NCBI GenBank assembly: GCA_963783505.1
Contig: CAWAOP010000048.1
Coordinates: 1 to 64,000 of the forward strand
Reading direction: 5' to 3'
From: BOG-224 sp963783505
GTDB taxonomy: Bacteria; Acidobacteriota; Terriglobia; Bryobacterales; Bryobacteraceae
Length of the DNA stretch: 64,000 nucleotides
In this document: piece after piece, positions 38,489 to 47,617 of the stretch
Numbering within the stretch: the first letter of the stretch is position 1
How the letters are laid out: every line of letters begins with the position of its first letter
The notes under the pieces: generated by a model
The model's database searches: none
What the model was told of the DNA's origin: nothing
Seen by the model: only the letters and a program-made list of their open reading frames with translations
Position numbers and translations under genes: made by a program

Positions 38489-39930
38489 CCCTCCGCTCCA
38501 TCTGTAGCGCGAATGGGCGAGGCGCTTGAACTTGCCGCGACCGCCCTCAGCCTGTCGGCGGCGAAGCCTGCGCCGACGCCGGCGAATCCAGCGAACACCA
38601 GACCTAAGGCCAGATTGAGGGGAATGTTGGGCCGTGACGGAGAGTGGGGCTCGATAGGGGTTTCGGCGATCGTTACGTTAGAGATCTTCTGTTGGTCGAG
38701 CGATTCGGCGATGCGCGCTTCTTCGGCTTTCTTCGAATACAAGAGGTACTTGTCTTCGGCCTCTTTCTGCTTTCGGACGAGGTCATCGAGACCGGCGGTA
38801 GCGTCTCCCAGGCGCAGCAGTTGGCTGTGATAGTCGCCGGCCTGACGAGCCAGAGCATCGCGGCGCGCCTGTTCGCCGGCAAGGGTGGCTTGGTCGCGGG
38901 ACAGGTCCGACTGCAAGGTTTGATAGAGCGGGTTCACATCGGAAGACTGTTCCACCGAATTCGTTTTCGAAGCTTGTTCGAGGGCGGCCCTGGTGTCGGC
39001 GATTTCCTCGTCCAGTTCCTGCACCAGACGGTCGTCGGAACGGAACTTGACGAGCAGTTCCGAGCGGCGATTGCGCAACTCGGCAAGCATGGTGTTGAGC
39101 CGCTCCACCGAATAGACGTTCGTCAACGTGCGAGTCTGGGTGAGAATCCGTTCCTGCGCCTGGCCCAGTTGACGGCGCGTGTCGGCGATCTTGCGCTCGT
39201 ACTCCAGGATTGTTGCGTCGGTCTGGTATAACTGGGCCTGCGCGTCGGCGGCTCTCTGAAGCGTGATATCTTTCTGCTCCGATAGGACATCCACGTCCTT
39301 GCGGCGGCGAAAGGCGGCCAGATCCTCTTCGGCGTTTTGCAGTTCTTCGTCAAAGCGATCGGCCTGGACGCGGAAGAACTCGAAGCTCCCGGGCGTGCTA
39401 TGCAGCTTGAGATGCTCATCCATATAAAGCTCCGCCAGCACTGAGAGCACGGCCGCGGCGCGGCGGGGATCGGTATCGACGTATTCCACCGTGATGATAT
39501 CGGCGCGGCGAACGGCGGTGAAGGTCAGGTCGCGTTGAAGCCGCCGGAGAGCCTTCTCGGCGGCCACGGCATGCTGGCCTTGCTCCTCTCCGGGCTTAAG
39601 GTAACTCCGGTCCAGGCCGCAGCTCGAAACGACTTTCTGAAGCAGATTGTTACTCGTGAGTAACTCGATCTCCGAGTTAATCTGCACATCGCTCACTTCG
39701 GGCCGATAACTGGCGGGCGGTCTATCGGCGGCTGAGACGATGTTGTCTTCACGAACGTTCTTAACTAGTATCTTGATCCGCGTTTCATACTGCTTGGGCA
39801 GAAGGAACGTGCCGGCGGCGACGGTCGCGAAGACAAGAACGAAGACGGCCAGAACCGTCCCTTTGCGGCGGTACAAGATGGCGGCGAAGCCGGCTTTCGA
39901 CAGACCGCTATCCATCGGCATCGAGCTCAA
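38485..39930 (-). CDS. Chain-length determinant protein (Wzz/GNVR, no kinase domain)
   Basis: A polysaccharide co-polymerase of about 480 residues. A first membrane helix (VLAVFVLVFATVAAGTFLL, near 30-48) follows FAAILYRRKG. The periplasmic part is a long coiled coil (residues 190-370), with the Wzz domain at QYETRIKILVKNVRED. A C-terminal helix (IPLNLALGLVFAGFAGVGAGF) comes just after the GNVR-like region (IAETPIEPHSPSRPN, a conserved Pro-rich motif). There is no Walker A or tyrosine-rich tail, so no BY-kinase is fused, and none is encoded nearby. The start could be TTG 39930, overlapping the upstream stop, or ATG 39921. Confidence 0.9.
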   Translation of the reverse strand: MSSMPMDSGLSKAGFAAILYRRKGTVLAVFVLVFATVAAGTFLLPKQYETRIKILVKNVREDNIVSAADRPPASYRPEVSDVQINSEIELLTSNNLLQKVVSSCGLDRSYLKPGEEQGQHAVAAEKALRRLQRDLTFTAVRRADIITVEYVDTDPRRAAAVLSVLAELYMDEHLKLHSTPGSFEFFRVQADRFDEELQNAEEDLAAFRRRKDVDVLSEQKDITLQRAADAQAQLYQTDATILEYERKIADTRRQLGQAQERILTQTRTLTNVYSVERLNTMLAELRNRRSELLVKFRSDDRLVQELDEEIADTRAALEQASKTNSVEQSSDVNPLYQTLQSDLSRDQATLAGEQARRDALARQAGDYHSQLLRLGDATAGLDDLVRKQKEAEDKYLLYSKKAEEARIAESLDQQKISNVTIAETPIEPHSPSRPNIPLNLALGLVFAGFAGVGAGFAADRLRAVAASSSASPIRATDGAEG

Positions 39931-40211
39931 GCCCGATCCCCGTCCCCTAGAATTGGGGAAGTTCCGAATACGGCGTTTGGCGCATTGAAATGAGACTCGA
40001 TAGCGCTAAGCCTGCCGTCCAGGTCCGCGAGTTTCGCGACGACGATGTCGGGAGGCTCGGGCGGCGCCGTAATGATTCGCTGGAGGGCTAGCCGCGCCAG
40101 GTCGGAGACATTCCTGACGCCGTACGCGCGATAGCGTCTCTTGAGAACGTCGTATTCCGTTTGGGAAAGACGGAGACTAATCATCTTGGTTCGGCGATCG
40201 GGATTTGGCAT
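39927..40211 (-). CDS. Small ribbon-helix-helix-like protein heading the exopolysaccharide operon
   Basis: A 94-residue protein whose first 45 residues look like a ribbon-helix-helix DNA-binding fold: RRTKMISLRLSQTEYDVLKR as strand and first helix, then YGVRNVSDLARLALQRII. A Pro-rich hinge and a coiled-coil-like stretch (VVAKLADLDGRLSAIESHF) follow. Its stop codon touches the start of the chain-length gene, so the two are co-translated. Being first in the operon, it is a candidate local regulator, by position only. A plain antitoxin role is less likely because no toxin gene is adjacent. Confidence 0.7.
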   Translation of the reverse strand: MPNPDRRTKMISLRLSQTEYDVLKRRYRAYGVRNVSDLARLALQRIITAPPEPPDIVVAKLADLDGRLSAIESHFNAPNAVFGTSPILGDGDRA

Positions 40212-40729
40212 GGGATGAAAAGAACTGCGAGTAACAAGCGCCCGGACAGGCTACCGCCCTTTTAGACCCACTTATCCTACTTGCTTTAGCGCATGGGATG
40301 TTATGAGACGCCCCTGTATGTCAAACGCTATACGCCAGCTTCAAGATACTAGTGTATGTATAAACCCTTACTTACTAACTGGTTGGATTGTGGGAAACAG
40401 TACCGGTACTTCTAGCAATTACGAAGGCGTTCAGGCTTTTGAATCAGGGCGCAAAGCGCCTTCCAGGCATAGAGGAAAGCGGACGGGCGATGGCCGGTCG
40501 GGGCGCGAGGAAGTCGGTTTACTTTGCGAAACCGTGTGCTTGCAGTTGGTGCTGCGCCACTAGTTTGTGTGGGCGCAACTGAGCGGAGCGAGCGCTCCGT
40601 GGCAAGCCCACGCAAACGCTGGGTTTCGAGCGCTAGTACTGGACCGCAGTTTCCAAAGCTAGGATTCGAGGGGATCGCGGCTCCGCGGCGCCACGCAAGG
40701 ACCGATTGCGCCGCGTGCGGCTCAAAATC
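40212..40729. other. Intergenic region upstream of the exopolysaccharide operon
   Basis: A 518-base gap with unusually AT-rich sequence for this window around 40260-40400, which suits a promoter region for the minus-strand operon starting at 40211. A short hairpin GGAGCG-AG-CGCTCC lies near 40585-40600. Short open frames are present but none has a ribosome site or protein-like composition. Confidence 0.45.
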
Positions 40730-41509
40730 CTATGCGGACACCGGGCCTTTCAGAAAGCGCCGGACGCCGAATTCGTAGACGCCTGCGCCGATGACGCCGC
40801 CAATCGGCGGGCCGATGATTGGGACCCAAAACACGCCTGAGCCGTCGGTCAAACCGTTGTTTTTGAATCCTGCCAGCGCCGCCAGGCAACGGGGGCCAAA
40901 ATCGCGCGCCGGGTTGATGGCATATCCGTGCAGAGCGCCGAACGACATGCCGATGGCGACAACTACGAGCCCGACGATCACGGGCCAGAGATCCGTCGAG
41001 GGAATGTTGCGATCGTCGACAATTGCGAAAATCAAGAGCAGGAGGAGTGCGGTTCCCAACACCTGATCGAATAAGCCTGTCATGGGCGAATTGGGAAATG
41101 CGGGGAAGGTAGTGAACACGCCCGCCGTCTTCTCCAAGAGCGGATCGGCCTTCAAAAACGCAATATGGTAGTTCGCAAAAACCAGCGCCGCGCCTGCCAA
41201 TGCTCCGGCCGTTTGCGCCAGCGAATACGGGACGACCTTGCGCCATGGAAACCCGCGGTACACCGCAAAGGCCAGCGTGACCGCCGGATTCAGATGCGCC
41301 CCGCTTACCCGGCCGGCGACATATATCCCCATGGTTACTCCCAAGCCCCATCCAATGGTGACGTTCGTATAGCCGCCTTTCACGATCTCGCCTGGAACGC
41401 CCGTCCCGAAAAGAACCGTCATGGCGCAGACGCCACAGCCGAACAGAATCAGGACCATCGTCCCGAGGAATTCCCCAAGACACTCGGCGAGCAAGCTTTC
41501 ACGCTTCAT
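40730..41509 (-). CDS. glpF: Glycerol uptake facilitator (MIP/aquaglyceroporin)
   Basis: A 259-residue six-helix channel of the major intrinsic protein family. Both NPA boxes are present: SGAHLNPAVTLAF in the first half and YAINPARDFGPR in the second. The Asp after NPAR and the longer second half mark the glycerol-conducting (GlpF) subgroup rather than water-only aquaporins. I chose ATG 41509, with GGAG about nine bases upstream; ATG 41524 is an alternative. There is no glycerol kinase or dehydrogenase next to it, so its regulation and exact solute are open. The second stretch GGVFTTFPAF... after the first NPA is normal for the family. Confidence 0.93.
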   Translation of the reverse strand: MKRESLLAECLGEFLGTMVLILFGCGVCAMTVLFGTGVPGEIVKGGYTNVTIGWGLGVTMGIYVAGRVSGAHLNPAVTLAFAVYRGFPWRKVVPYSLAQTAGALAGAALVFANYHIAFLKADPLLEKTAGVFTTFPAFPNSPMTGLFDQVLGTALLLLLIFAIVDDRNIPSTDLWPVIVGLVVVAIGMSFGALHGYAINPARDFGPRCLAALAGFKNNGLTDGSGVFWVPIIGPPIGGVIGAGVYEFGVRRFLKGPVSA

Positions 41510-41739
41510 GACCTTCGTCTCCATGATCCGGTCCGGCCTGAAGCCGGCGTGATGACACCCAAGAATAGCAACTGCCAAGGAGCAGAGATTAGCCGCGCCT
41601 GGTTGTCTCTTGGCGACACATTCGCACACTTCACATTCAGGCTGAATGCTACGGAAAGCGCCGGTCCGTCGGCTTCAGCGGGCCCGCGCCGACGGCAGGA
41701 ATTCGGCTTTCGCAAGCTGTCGGGAATCGGAAGCTGCCG

Positions 41740-42183
41740 TTAGCCGCCGTAGGTGGCCAGCGTCACGCCTCCGATCATCACCGCAACCCCGGCCACCTTG
41801 GTCCATGTGATCGGTTGTACGGGAGAGCCCAGCCACCCGAAATGCGACATGACGAGGCCGCCGATAACCTGGCCGGAGAGCATAACGATCATTACCGGGC
41901 CGGCGCCGACTCTCGGCATCATCCAGGCGATAGCGAAGACCAGGCCGGCCCCCAGAAGCCCCGCGGTGAGCAACGCGGGATGCACTTGTTTGAGCGGCTG
42001 CAGCGCCCCGCTTTGCCATCCGGTCAAACCTATGACCAGGGCTCCCACGGCGCCGATGCACCAGAACAGCGCATTGCCTACGCGGGCGTTGTTCAACGCA
42101 GCGCCCACTTTGCCGTTCATGGCCAAGTGGACCGCCAGCACCACTCCCACTAACATGGTCAAGAGATAGAGGTGAACCTTCAT
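41740..42183 (-). CDS. Small DMT-family transporter (YdcZ/DUF606)
   Basis: A 147-residue integral membrane protein with five hydrophobic helices (LYLLTMLVGVVLAVHLAMNG; ALFWCIGAVGALVIGLTG; LLTAGLLGAGLVFAIAWM; VGAGPVMIVMLSGQVIGGLV; WTKVAGVAVMIGGVTLATYG). The NG-KVG-AL motif after helix 1 and the GxxxMIVMLSGQ repeat are typical of the DUF606/YdcZ branch of the drug/metabolite superfamily. Other members work as pairs or dimers. The substrate is unknown. The start is ATG 42183. Confidence 0.85.
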   Translation of the reverse strand: MKVHLYLLTMLVGVVLAVHLAMNGKVGAALNNARVGNALFWCIGAVGALVIGLTGWQSGALQPLKQVHPALLTAGLLGAGLVFAIAWMMPRVGAGPVMIVMLSGQVIGGLVMSHFGWLGSPVQPITWTKVAGVAVMIGGVTLATYGG

Positions 42184-42341
42184 GTTTCGCTCCAGTAGCC
42201 GGGCTTGATTAGACGCTCTTTGGATCCCGGAACGTTTACGATGGCCGAGCGCAGGCCCGATGTCAAGCGCCATCCAGGGCGTGATAAGATTCCCATCAGG
42301 TGATTGGCTGTCGCCGCTCCATCGATTCGGATGCGTTCCGC

Positions 42342-45300
42342 ATGAACCGATGGCGGATTTTGAACGAGGAGAGTTGGGTCACGTTGCAGGTTTCGCGGTT
42401 CCCGAGTTTGATTTTGGCCGTCGCCGGCCTCTGTGTTTCAAGCCTTCACGCGCAGGTTTCGGCTACCATTTCGGGGCGAGTGCTTGACGCCACCGGCGCG
42501 GGAGTCGAAGGCGCGTCCGTTACGGTCACAAGCCTCGAAACCGGAGCCACCCGCACAGCCGCCACAAGCGACGCCGGGGCGTTCACGGTCCCTATGCTGC
42601 CGCTTGGTTTGCAGACCGTCAAAGCGGAAAAGCAGGGTTTCAGACCGGCGGTCCGTTCGGGCATCCAGCTCGCCGTGGGCCAGGAAGCCGAGATTGAACT
42701 CACCCTCGAAATCGGCGCGCTGCCGCAAGCGCTTGAAGTGGTTTCCGACGCGCCCGTGGTGAACGCAACCACGTCCTCGCTTTCCGGATTGGTGGCCGAG
42801 CGGGAAGTGCTGGACTTGCCGCTGAACGGCCGCAGCTTCGACAACCTGTTGACGCTCAACCCCGGAACCATCGACTTCGGCCTGAAGAGCCAGCAGACCA
42901 GCACCAGCAATGGCAACACGTTTTCGGTCGCCGGACGCCGCCCGTACGAGAACGTCATGTTGCTCAACGGTGTGGAATACGCCGGATCGAGCCAGCTCGC
43001 CGTCACGCCGGGAGGAGTCAGCGGCTTTCTTCTGGGCGTAGACGCGGTGCGCGAGTTCAACGTCTTGAGCGGCGCATATCCGGCGGAGTACGGAAAGCGG
43101 CCCGGCGCGCAAGTCACCGTCGCCACGCGGTCGGGAAGCAACGCTCTGCACGGATCTCTGTTTGAGTTCCTGCGCAACGGCGCGCTGGATTCGCCCGGCT
43201 ATTTCGACAGCGGCGCCGTCGCGCCATTCAAACGGAACCAGTTCGGCGCCTCGCTTTCCGGCCCGGTCCGCCGCAACCGGCTCTTCCTGTTCGGGAACTA
43301 CGAGGGATTCCGGCAGAGACTCGCCGCGGCCAATGTCGCGGTGGTTCCCGATCTTGAGGCTCGGCAAGGCTTGATGCCGAACGCCGCGGGTCAATATGCG
43401 CCGGTCGCGAACCTGAACACGAAGATGCTCCCGTTCATGGCGACGTGGCCTCAGCCGAACGGAGCGGAATTGCTGGTGAACGGGCTGCCAACCGGCATTG
43501 CCCGTTCTTACGGCAACCCCGCGCAGGCGATCCGCGAAGATTTCGGAATCCTGCGGGCCGACTACGCCATTCGCGCCGCGGACTCCTTGTCGGCTACCTA
43601 TACAACCACCGACGGCGACAACTTCCTGCCTCTTTCCGACCCGCTCTTCGGTTCGTTGACGCATTTGCAGAGTCATCATGCGACGGCGCAGGAGACGCAC
43701 ATCCTCTCTCCGCGGACGCTGAATACCTTCATTGCCGGTTTCTCCCGAAGCGCGTACAACTACGCCTCCTATCCGACCGTTGGGTTGCCCCCCAGCCTCT
43801 CGTTTGTCGCCGGCGCTCCTCCCGGTGGAATTGTGATCGGCGGCGGAACCACCACCACGGGCGCGGCTGCGATCACGACAGCCGGCCCGGGTAATGCGGC
43901 CGGAGTCTGGAATCGCCGGAACCTCTACACCTACGCTGACAATGTGGAGCTTGATCGCGGAAATCACCGGGTGAGGTTCGGACTCTGGTTCCAGCGAGTG
44001 CAGGATAACGACGACAGCAATTCCCGCAGGTACGGCGTGGCGACCTTCTCGACGTTGACGACATTCCTCCAGGGCACGGCGTCTGCCTTTCAGACCGCCG
44101 TCCTGCCGACCGCTGAACTGGGATGGCGAAGCTTGTTGGGAGCCTGGTACATCGATGACGATGTCCGGCTGCGCCCGAATCTGGAGTTGAGAGCCGGGCT
44201 GCGAGACGAATTCACAACCGGCTGGAACGAAGCGGACGGACGAGCCGGCAACTGGTTGCCGGGCCCGGGCGGCGTACTGATGACAAGCCCGCGCGTGGCG
44301 AACTCGGCCTTCACCGCGAATCGCGCGAAGCGGCTGCTCGGCCCGCGGATAGGCCTTGCCTGGGCGCCGGGATCGAAGGGAAACACGTCCATACGCGCCG
44401 GCTATGGAATCTATTACTCATTGCTCGATGCGCTTGCGTACCAGTTGAATTCGCAACCGCCTTCCAACGGGTCGGCTGCGGCGCCATCCGGCGGCGTTTC
44501 TCTGCTCTCGATCATTCCGCTGACGCCGGGCGCGCCCGTGCCGGCTTCCTGGAGCTACGCGCCGCAAGGCGTCGAGAGCGACGCGAGGACGCCGGCCGTT
44601 TCGGAATGGAACCTTTCCGTCGAAAGGGGACTGACTGCCAACACGGTGTTGCGCGTGAGCTACGCGGGGGCATTCGGCTATCACGGCTTGCTCAGCGTCG
44701 ATCCCAACACGATCGCGCCACAGACCTGCGCCAGTCCGGCAGGTTGCGTTTCGGGCGGCGTCTCCACAAGCCGCGGCCTCGTCGCTCCAGGCGATCGATA
44801 CGTGCCCGTCGGCTCGCGGCCCAATCCCAATCTGTCGTCGGGATTCTTCTGGCTTACCGAAGGGAACAGCAGCTACAACGCGCTGATGCTCGATTTGAGC
44901 CGGCGATTGAGCCGCGGGCTTCAGTTCCGCGCCAATTACACCTGGTCGAAAAACCTCGACATGAACTCCGCTCTTACGGGCGCGCAGGCTAGCAATCAGG
45001 CGCAGATGATTCTCGACCGCGCCGATTTGCGCCGCGATTGGGGACCGTCGGCGTTCAACGTCAAGCAGCAGGCCGAATTCTCCGAGCAGTACGACCTCCC
45101 CTTCGGACCAGGCCGGCGCTGGCTTGGCGCCCAAAGCGGGGCTGTAGGCAAACTTGCCGGCCACTGGCAGGTGAATGCGATTACGACGCTGCTGAGCGGA
45201 TTCCCATTCACGCCTCAGATCGGCTCCAACCGTTCGGGCGACGGCGATACCAGAAATCCGGACAGGCCGTCGCTGGATCCCACGTTCAGGGGACCGATTA

Positions 45301-45623
45301 TTCTCGGCCAGCCCAATCAGTGGTTCAATCCGAACGCGTTTCTCTTGCCCGCCGTCGGAACCTACGGAGACCTCGGCCGCGGAGTTTTCGAAGGTCCGGG
45401 TTTGGCGCAGGTGGATCTCTCGTTAGTCAAAACAACGGCCTTGGCGGAAGGTAAGAACCTCCAATTTCGCGCGGAGGTTTTCAATCTGTTGAACCGCGCC
45501 AACTTCGGAACTCCGAACCCAATCGTGTTTAGCGGGTCCAGCGTGAATCCTTCGGCGGGTCTGATCACAACCACCGTCACGCCCCCGCGGCAAATCCAGT
45601 TGGCCCTCCGGCTGTCGTTCTAA
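42342..45623 (+). CDS. TonB-dependent receptor, Oar-like, with carboxypeptidase-regulatory domain
   Basis: An outer-membrane receptor of about 1093 residues. The start is taken as ATG 42342; the frame is open to a GTG at 42300. The signal peptide is FPSLILAVAGLCVSSLHAQ. It is followed by a carboxypeptidase-D-like regulatory domain (ATISGRVLDATGAGVEGASV), a plug with DLPLNGRSFDNLLTLNPG, then a large barrel ending in IQLALRLSF with a terminal Phe. The barrel has typical beta motifs such as NTSIRAGYGIYYS and LQFRAEVFNLLNRANFG. These acidobacterial receptors probably take up oligosaccharides or other large substrates. The GH39 gene downstream, 128 bases away, is a natural partner. No obvious TonB box is visible. 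Confidence 0.92.
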   Translation: MNRWRILNEESWVTLQVSRFPSLILAVAGLCVSSLHAQVSATISGRVLDATGAGVEGASVTVTSLETGATRTAATSDAGAFTVPMLPLGLQTVKAEKQGFRPAVRSGIQLAVGQEAEIELTLEIGALPQALEVVSDAPVVNATTSSLSGLVAEREVLDLPLNGRSFDNLLTLNPGTIDFGLKSQQTSTSNGNTFSVAGRRPYENVMLLNGVEYAGSSQLAVTPGGVSGFLLGVDAVREFNVLSGAYPAEYGKRPGAQVTVATRSGSNALHGSLFEFLRNGALDSPGYFDSGAVAPFKRNQFGASLSGPVRRNRLFLFGNYEGFRQRLAAANVAVVPDLEARQGLMPNAAGQYAPVANLNTKMLPFMATWPQPNGAELLVNGLPTGIARSYGNPAQAIREDFGILRADYAIRAADSLSATYTTTDGDNFLPLSDPLFGSLTHLQSHHATAQETHILSPRTLNTFIAGFSRSAYNYASYPTVGLPPSLSFVAGAPPGGIVIGGGTTTTGAAAITTAGPGNAAGVWNRRNLYTYADNVELDRGNHRVRFGLWFQRVQDNDDSNSRRYGVATFSTLTTFLQGTASAFQTAVLPTAELGWRSLLGAWYIDDDVRLRPNLELRAGLRDEFTTGWNEADGRAGNWLPGPGGVLMTSPRVANSAFTANRAKRLLGPRIGLAWAPGSKGNTSIRAGYGIYYSLLDALAYQLNSQPPSNGSAAAPSGGVSLLSIIPLTPGAPVPASWSYAPQGVESDARTPAVSEWNLSVERGLTANTVLRVSYAGAFGYHGLLSVDPNTIAPQTCASPAGCVSGGVSTSRGLVAPGDRYVPVGSRPNPNLSSGFFWLTEGNSSYNALMLDLSRRLSRGLQFRANYTWSKNLDMNSALTGAQASNQAQMILDRADLRRDWGPSAFNVKQQAEFSEQYDLPFGPGRRWLGAQSGAVGKLAGHWQVNAITTLLSGFPFTPQIGSNRSGDGDTRNPDRPSLDPTFRGPIILGQPNQWFNPNAFLLPAVGTYGDLGRGVFEGPGLAQVDLSLVKTTALAEGKNLQFRAEVFNLLNRANFGTPNPIVFSGSSVNPSAGLITTTVTPPRQIQLALRLSF

Positions 45624-45751
45624 CTGGCCTTTAAGCGAGCCGTCTTATTTGCCGGCCATTCAACGGCGCGCGGACGAAGTCGCAAAGGCTTTAGGATGGA
45701 TGAATCGGCATATTCGACGGTCCGATTTCAGGACCTCGCGAAGGGACTTCC

Positions 45752-47449
45752 ATGAGGCTCACCGTTCTTTTCTCATTACTGGCGGCGTTCACCGCCGCGT
45801 CCACGGCTCCCGCGGGCGCCCAAGTAACACCGCCCGCGGCCCAGAGCGCGGCGGCGATTCCGGTCACTATCACCGTGGACGCCGCGAATGACCTCGGCGA
45901 GCTCAAGCCGATGTGGCGAATGTTCGGCGCCGACGAGCCCAACTACGCCACCATGAAGGACGGCCGAAAGCTCATCGCCGAACTCGGCGAGCTTCGCCCC
46001 GACGACGTCTTCTTCCGCGCCCACAATCTTTTCTGCTCCGGAGACGGTGCGCCCGCCTACAAATGGGGCAGCACGGGCATCTACTCGGAAGATAAAGACG
46101 GTAAGCCCGTCTACAACTGGACCATCATCGACCACATCTTCGATACGTATCGCGAGCGCCACGTGCGGCCCTATGTGGAACTCGGCTTCATGCCGGAGGC
46201 GCTTTCGGCCAACCCCGAGCCCTATCAGCACGATTGGCGCCCCGGCTCCGGCAAGCTCGACACCGGCTGGGCCTATCCGCCCAAGGACTACGGCAAGTTC
46301 GCCGAATTGGTTTACCAATGGGTGAAGCACTGCATTGACCGCTACGGCCGGGCCGAGGTGGAACACTGGTACTTCGAGACGTGGAACGAGGCCAATCTCA
46401 ATACCTATTGGCACGGCTCCGCCGAGGACTTTTTCAAGCTCCACGACTACGCCATCGACGCCGTCCGCCGCGCCCTGCCGGCGGCGCGCGTGGGCGGCAT
46501 GGACGCGGCCGGCGGCGGCAGCGCCTACTTCCAGAATTTCCTGAAACATGTGGCGAGCGGGACGAATTACGCGACTGGCAAGACCGGCACGCCCACCGAC
46601 TTCGTTTCATTCCACGCCAAAGGCAGCCCCAGCTTCGTGGAGGGCCACGTGCGGCTCGGCATCTCGGCGCAACTCAACGACATCAATCGCGGTTTCGCGA
46701 TGATCGCCGCCGTCCCCGAGCTGAAGAACAAGCCCATCGTGATCGGCGAATCCGATCCCGACGGTTGCGCCGCCTGCCAGGGCCCCCAGCTCGGCTACCG
46801 CAACACCACCATGTATTCCAGCTATACCGCCGCTGTCTTCGCGCGCAAGCGCGACCTCGCGGCGCGCCACGGCGTCAACCTGGATTCCGCGCTCACCTGG
46901 GCCTTCGAATTCGAAGACCAGCCGTTCTTCGCCGGCCAGCGCACTCTCGCCACCGCCGGCATCGATCTGCCCGTGCTGAACGTCTTCCGCATGTTCGGCA
47001 AGATGAGCGGCCGCCGCATCGAGGCGCGCAGCTCGGAGGAGGTCCCGCTCGACGACATCCTGCAACACGGCGTGCGCGGCAAGGCGGATATCGCCGCGCA
47101 GGCCAGCATCGATGGCCGAAAGCTCGCGGTGATCGCCTGGTATTACCACGACGACGACCTAGCCGGTCCCGACGCAGCCGTCGAACTGACGCTCCGCCAT
47201 CTGCCGCTCGCCGATGGCGAGGCGCACATGACGAAGTACCTTATCGACAAGACCCACAGCAACGCCTTCACGGCCTGGCAAGGCATGGGCTCGCCCACGT
47301 CTCCGAACAATTCGCAATACGCCCAGTTGGTAAAAGCCGGCCAGCTCGCTTCCGAGCCCGCAATCCCCATAACAGTCAAAGGCGGCGCCGCAACGCTAAC
47401 GTTCACGCTGCCCCGCCAGGGCGTCTATCTGTTCGTCGTGGAGATGTAA
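45752..47449 (+). CDS. Secreted glycoside hydrolase family 39 (beta-xylosidase-like)
   Basis: A 565-residue secreted enzyme. Signal MRLTVLFSLLAAFTAASTAPAGA is followed by a TIM barrel typical of GH39: FRMHG-like LRPDDVFFRAHNLF, RPYVELGFMPEAL, and EHWYFETWNEANL with the acid/base Glu near 213. The nucleophile Glu is in KPIVIGESDPDG near 332. The C-terminal beta domain (LDIPTL..., VLNVFRMFGKMSGRRIEARSS; IAVIAWYYHDDD) matches the family. Length and order are those of bacterial beta-xylosidases. It follows the TonB receptor and probably acts on xylo-oligosaccharides, as one of several hemicellulose enzymes in the window. An 8-base hairpin and a 9-bp palindrome lie right after the stop. Confidence 0.9.
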   Translation: MRLTVLFSLLAAFTAASTAPAGAQVTPPAAQSAAAIPVTITVDAANDLGELKPMWRMFGADEPNYATMKDGRKLIAELGELRPDDVFFRAHNLFCSGDGAPAYKWGSTGIYSEDKDGKPVYNWTIIDHIFDTYRERHVRPYVELGFMPEALSANPEPYQHDWRPGSGKLDTGWAYPPKDYGKFAELVYQWVKHCIDRYGRAEVEHWYFETWNEANLNTYWHGSAEDFFKLHDYAIDAVRRALPAARVGGMDAAGGGSAYFQNFLKHVASGTNYATGKTGTPTDFVSFHAKGSPSFVEGHVRLGISAQLNDINRGFAMIAAVPELKNKPIVIGESDPDGCAACQGPQLGYRNTTMYSSYTAAVFARKRDLAARHGVNLDSALTWAFEFEDQPFFAGQRTLATAGIDLPVLNVFRMFGKMSGRRIEARSSEEVPLDDILQHGVRGKADIAAQASIDGRKLAVIAWYYHDDDLAGPDAAVELTLRHLPLADGEAHMTKYLIDKTHSNAFTAWQGMGSPTSPNNSQYAQLVKAGQLASEPAIPITVKGGAATLTFTLPRQGVYLFVVEM

Positions 47450-47453
47450 GTGG

Positions 47454-47473
47454 GGCAGGTCTCCAGACCTGCC
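47454..47473. repeat. 9-bp perfect palindromic hairpin after GH39
   Basis: GGCAGGTCT-CC-AGACCTGCC begins five bases after the GH39 stop. It could end the transcript, but there is no run of T after it. A second hairpin with related context is at 47537-47556. Confidence 0.5.
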
Positions 47474-47536
47474 AGGAATTCCAGGGCAAGCCCCGCGTGC
47501 GCGAGCCAGTCGTGGCGCGGGCGTCCACGCCTGCCG

Positions 47537-47556
47537 TGTCGAGATTCTTCTCGACA
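47537..47556. repeat. Hairpin repeat TGTCGAGA...TCTCGACA, relative at 49477
   Basis: An 8-bp stem with a four-base loop. The core GTCGAGATTC(T/A)TCTCGAC recurs at 49477-49496, on the other side of the ABC-F gene, and in both places the neighbourhood is rich in GCCTGCC. This marks a dispersed repeat family. Confidence 0.65.
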
Positions 47557-47617
47557 TTCCAAGTACAGGCGCCTACTCCAATCGCCCTCAACGCTACGAC
47601 TCAATTCCTCTGTCCGC

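Noticed and set aside
47454..47473. Intrinsic terminator after GH39
   Set aside because: Good stem but no T-run follows, so kept only as a hairpin repeat.
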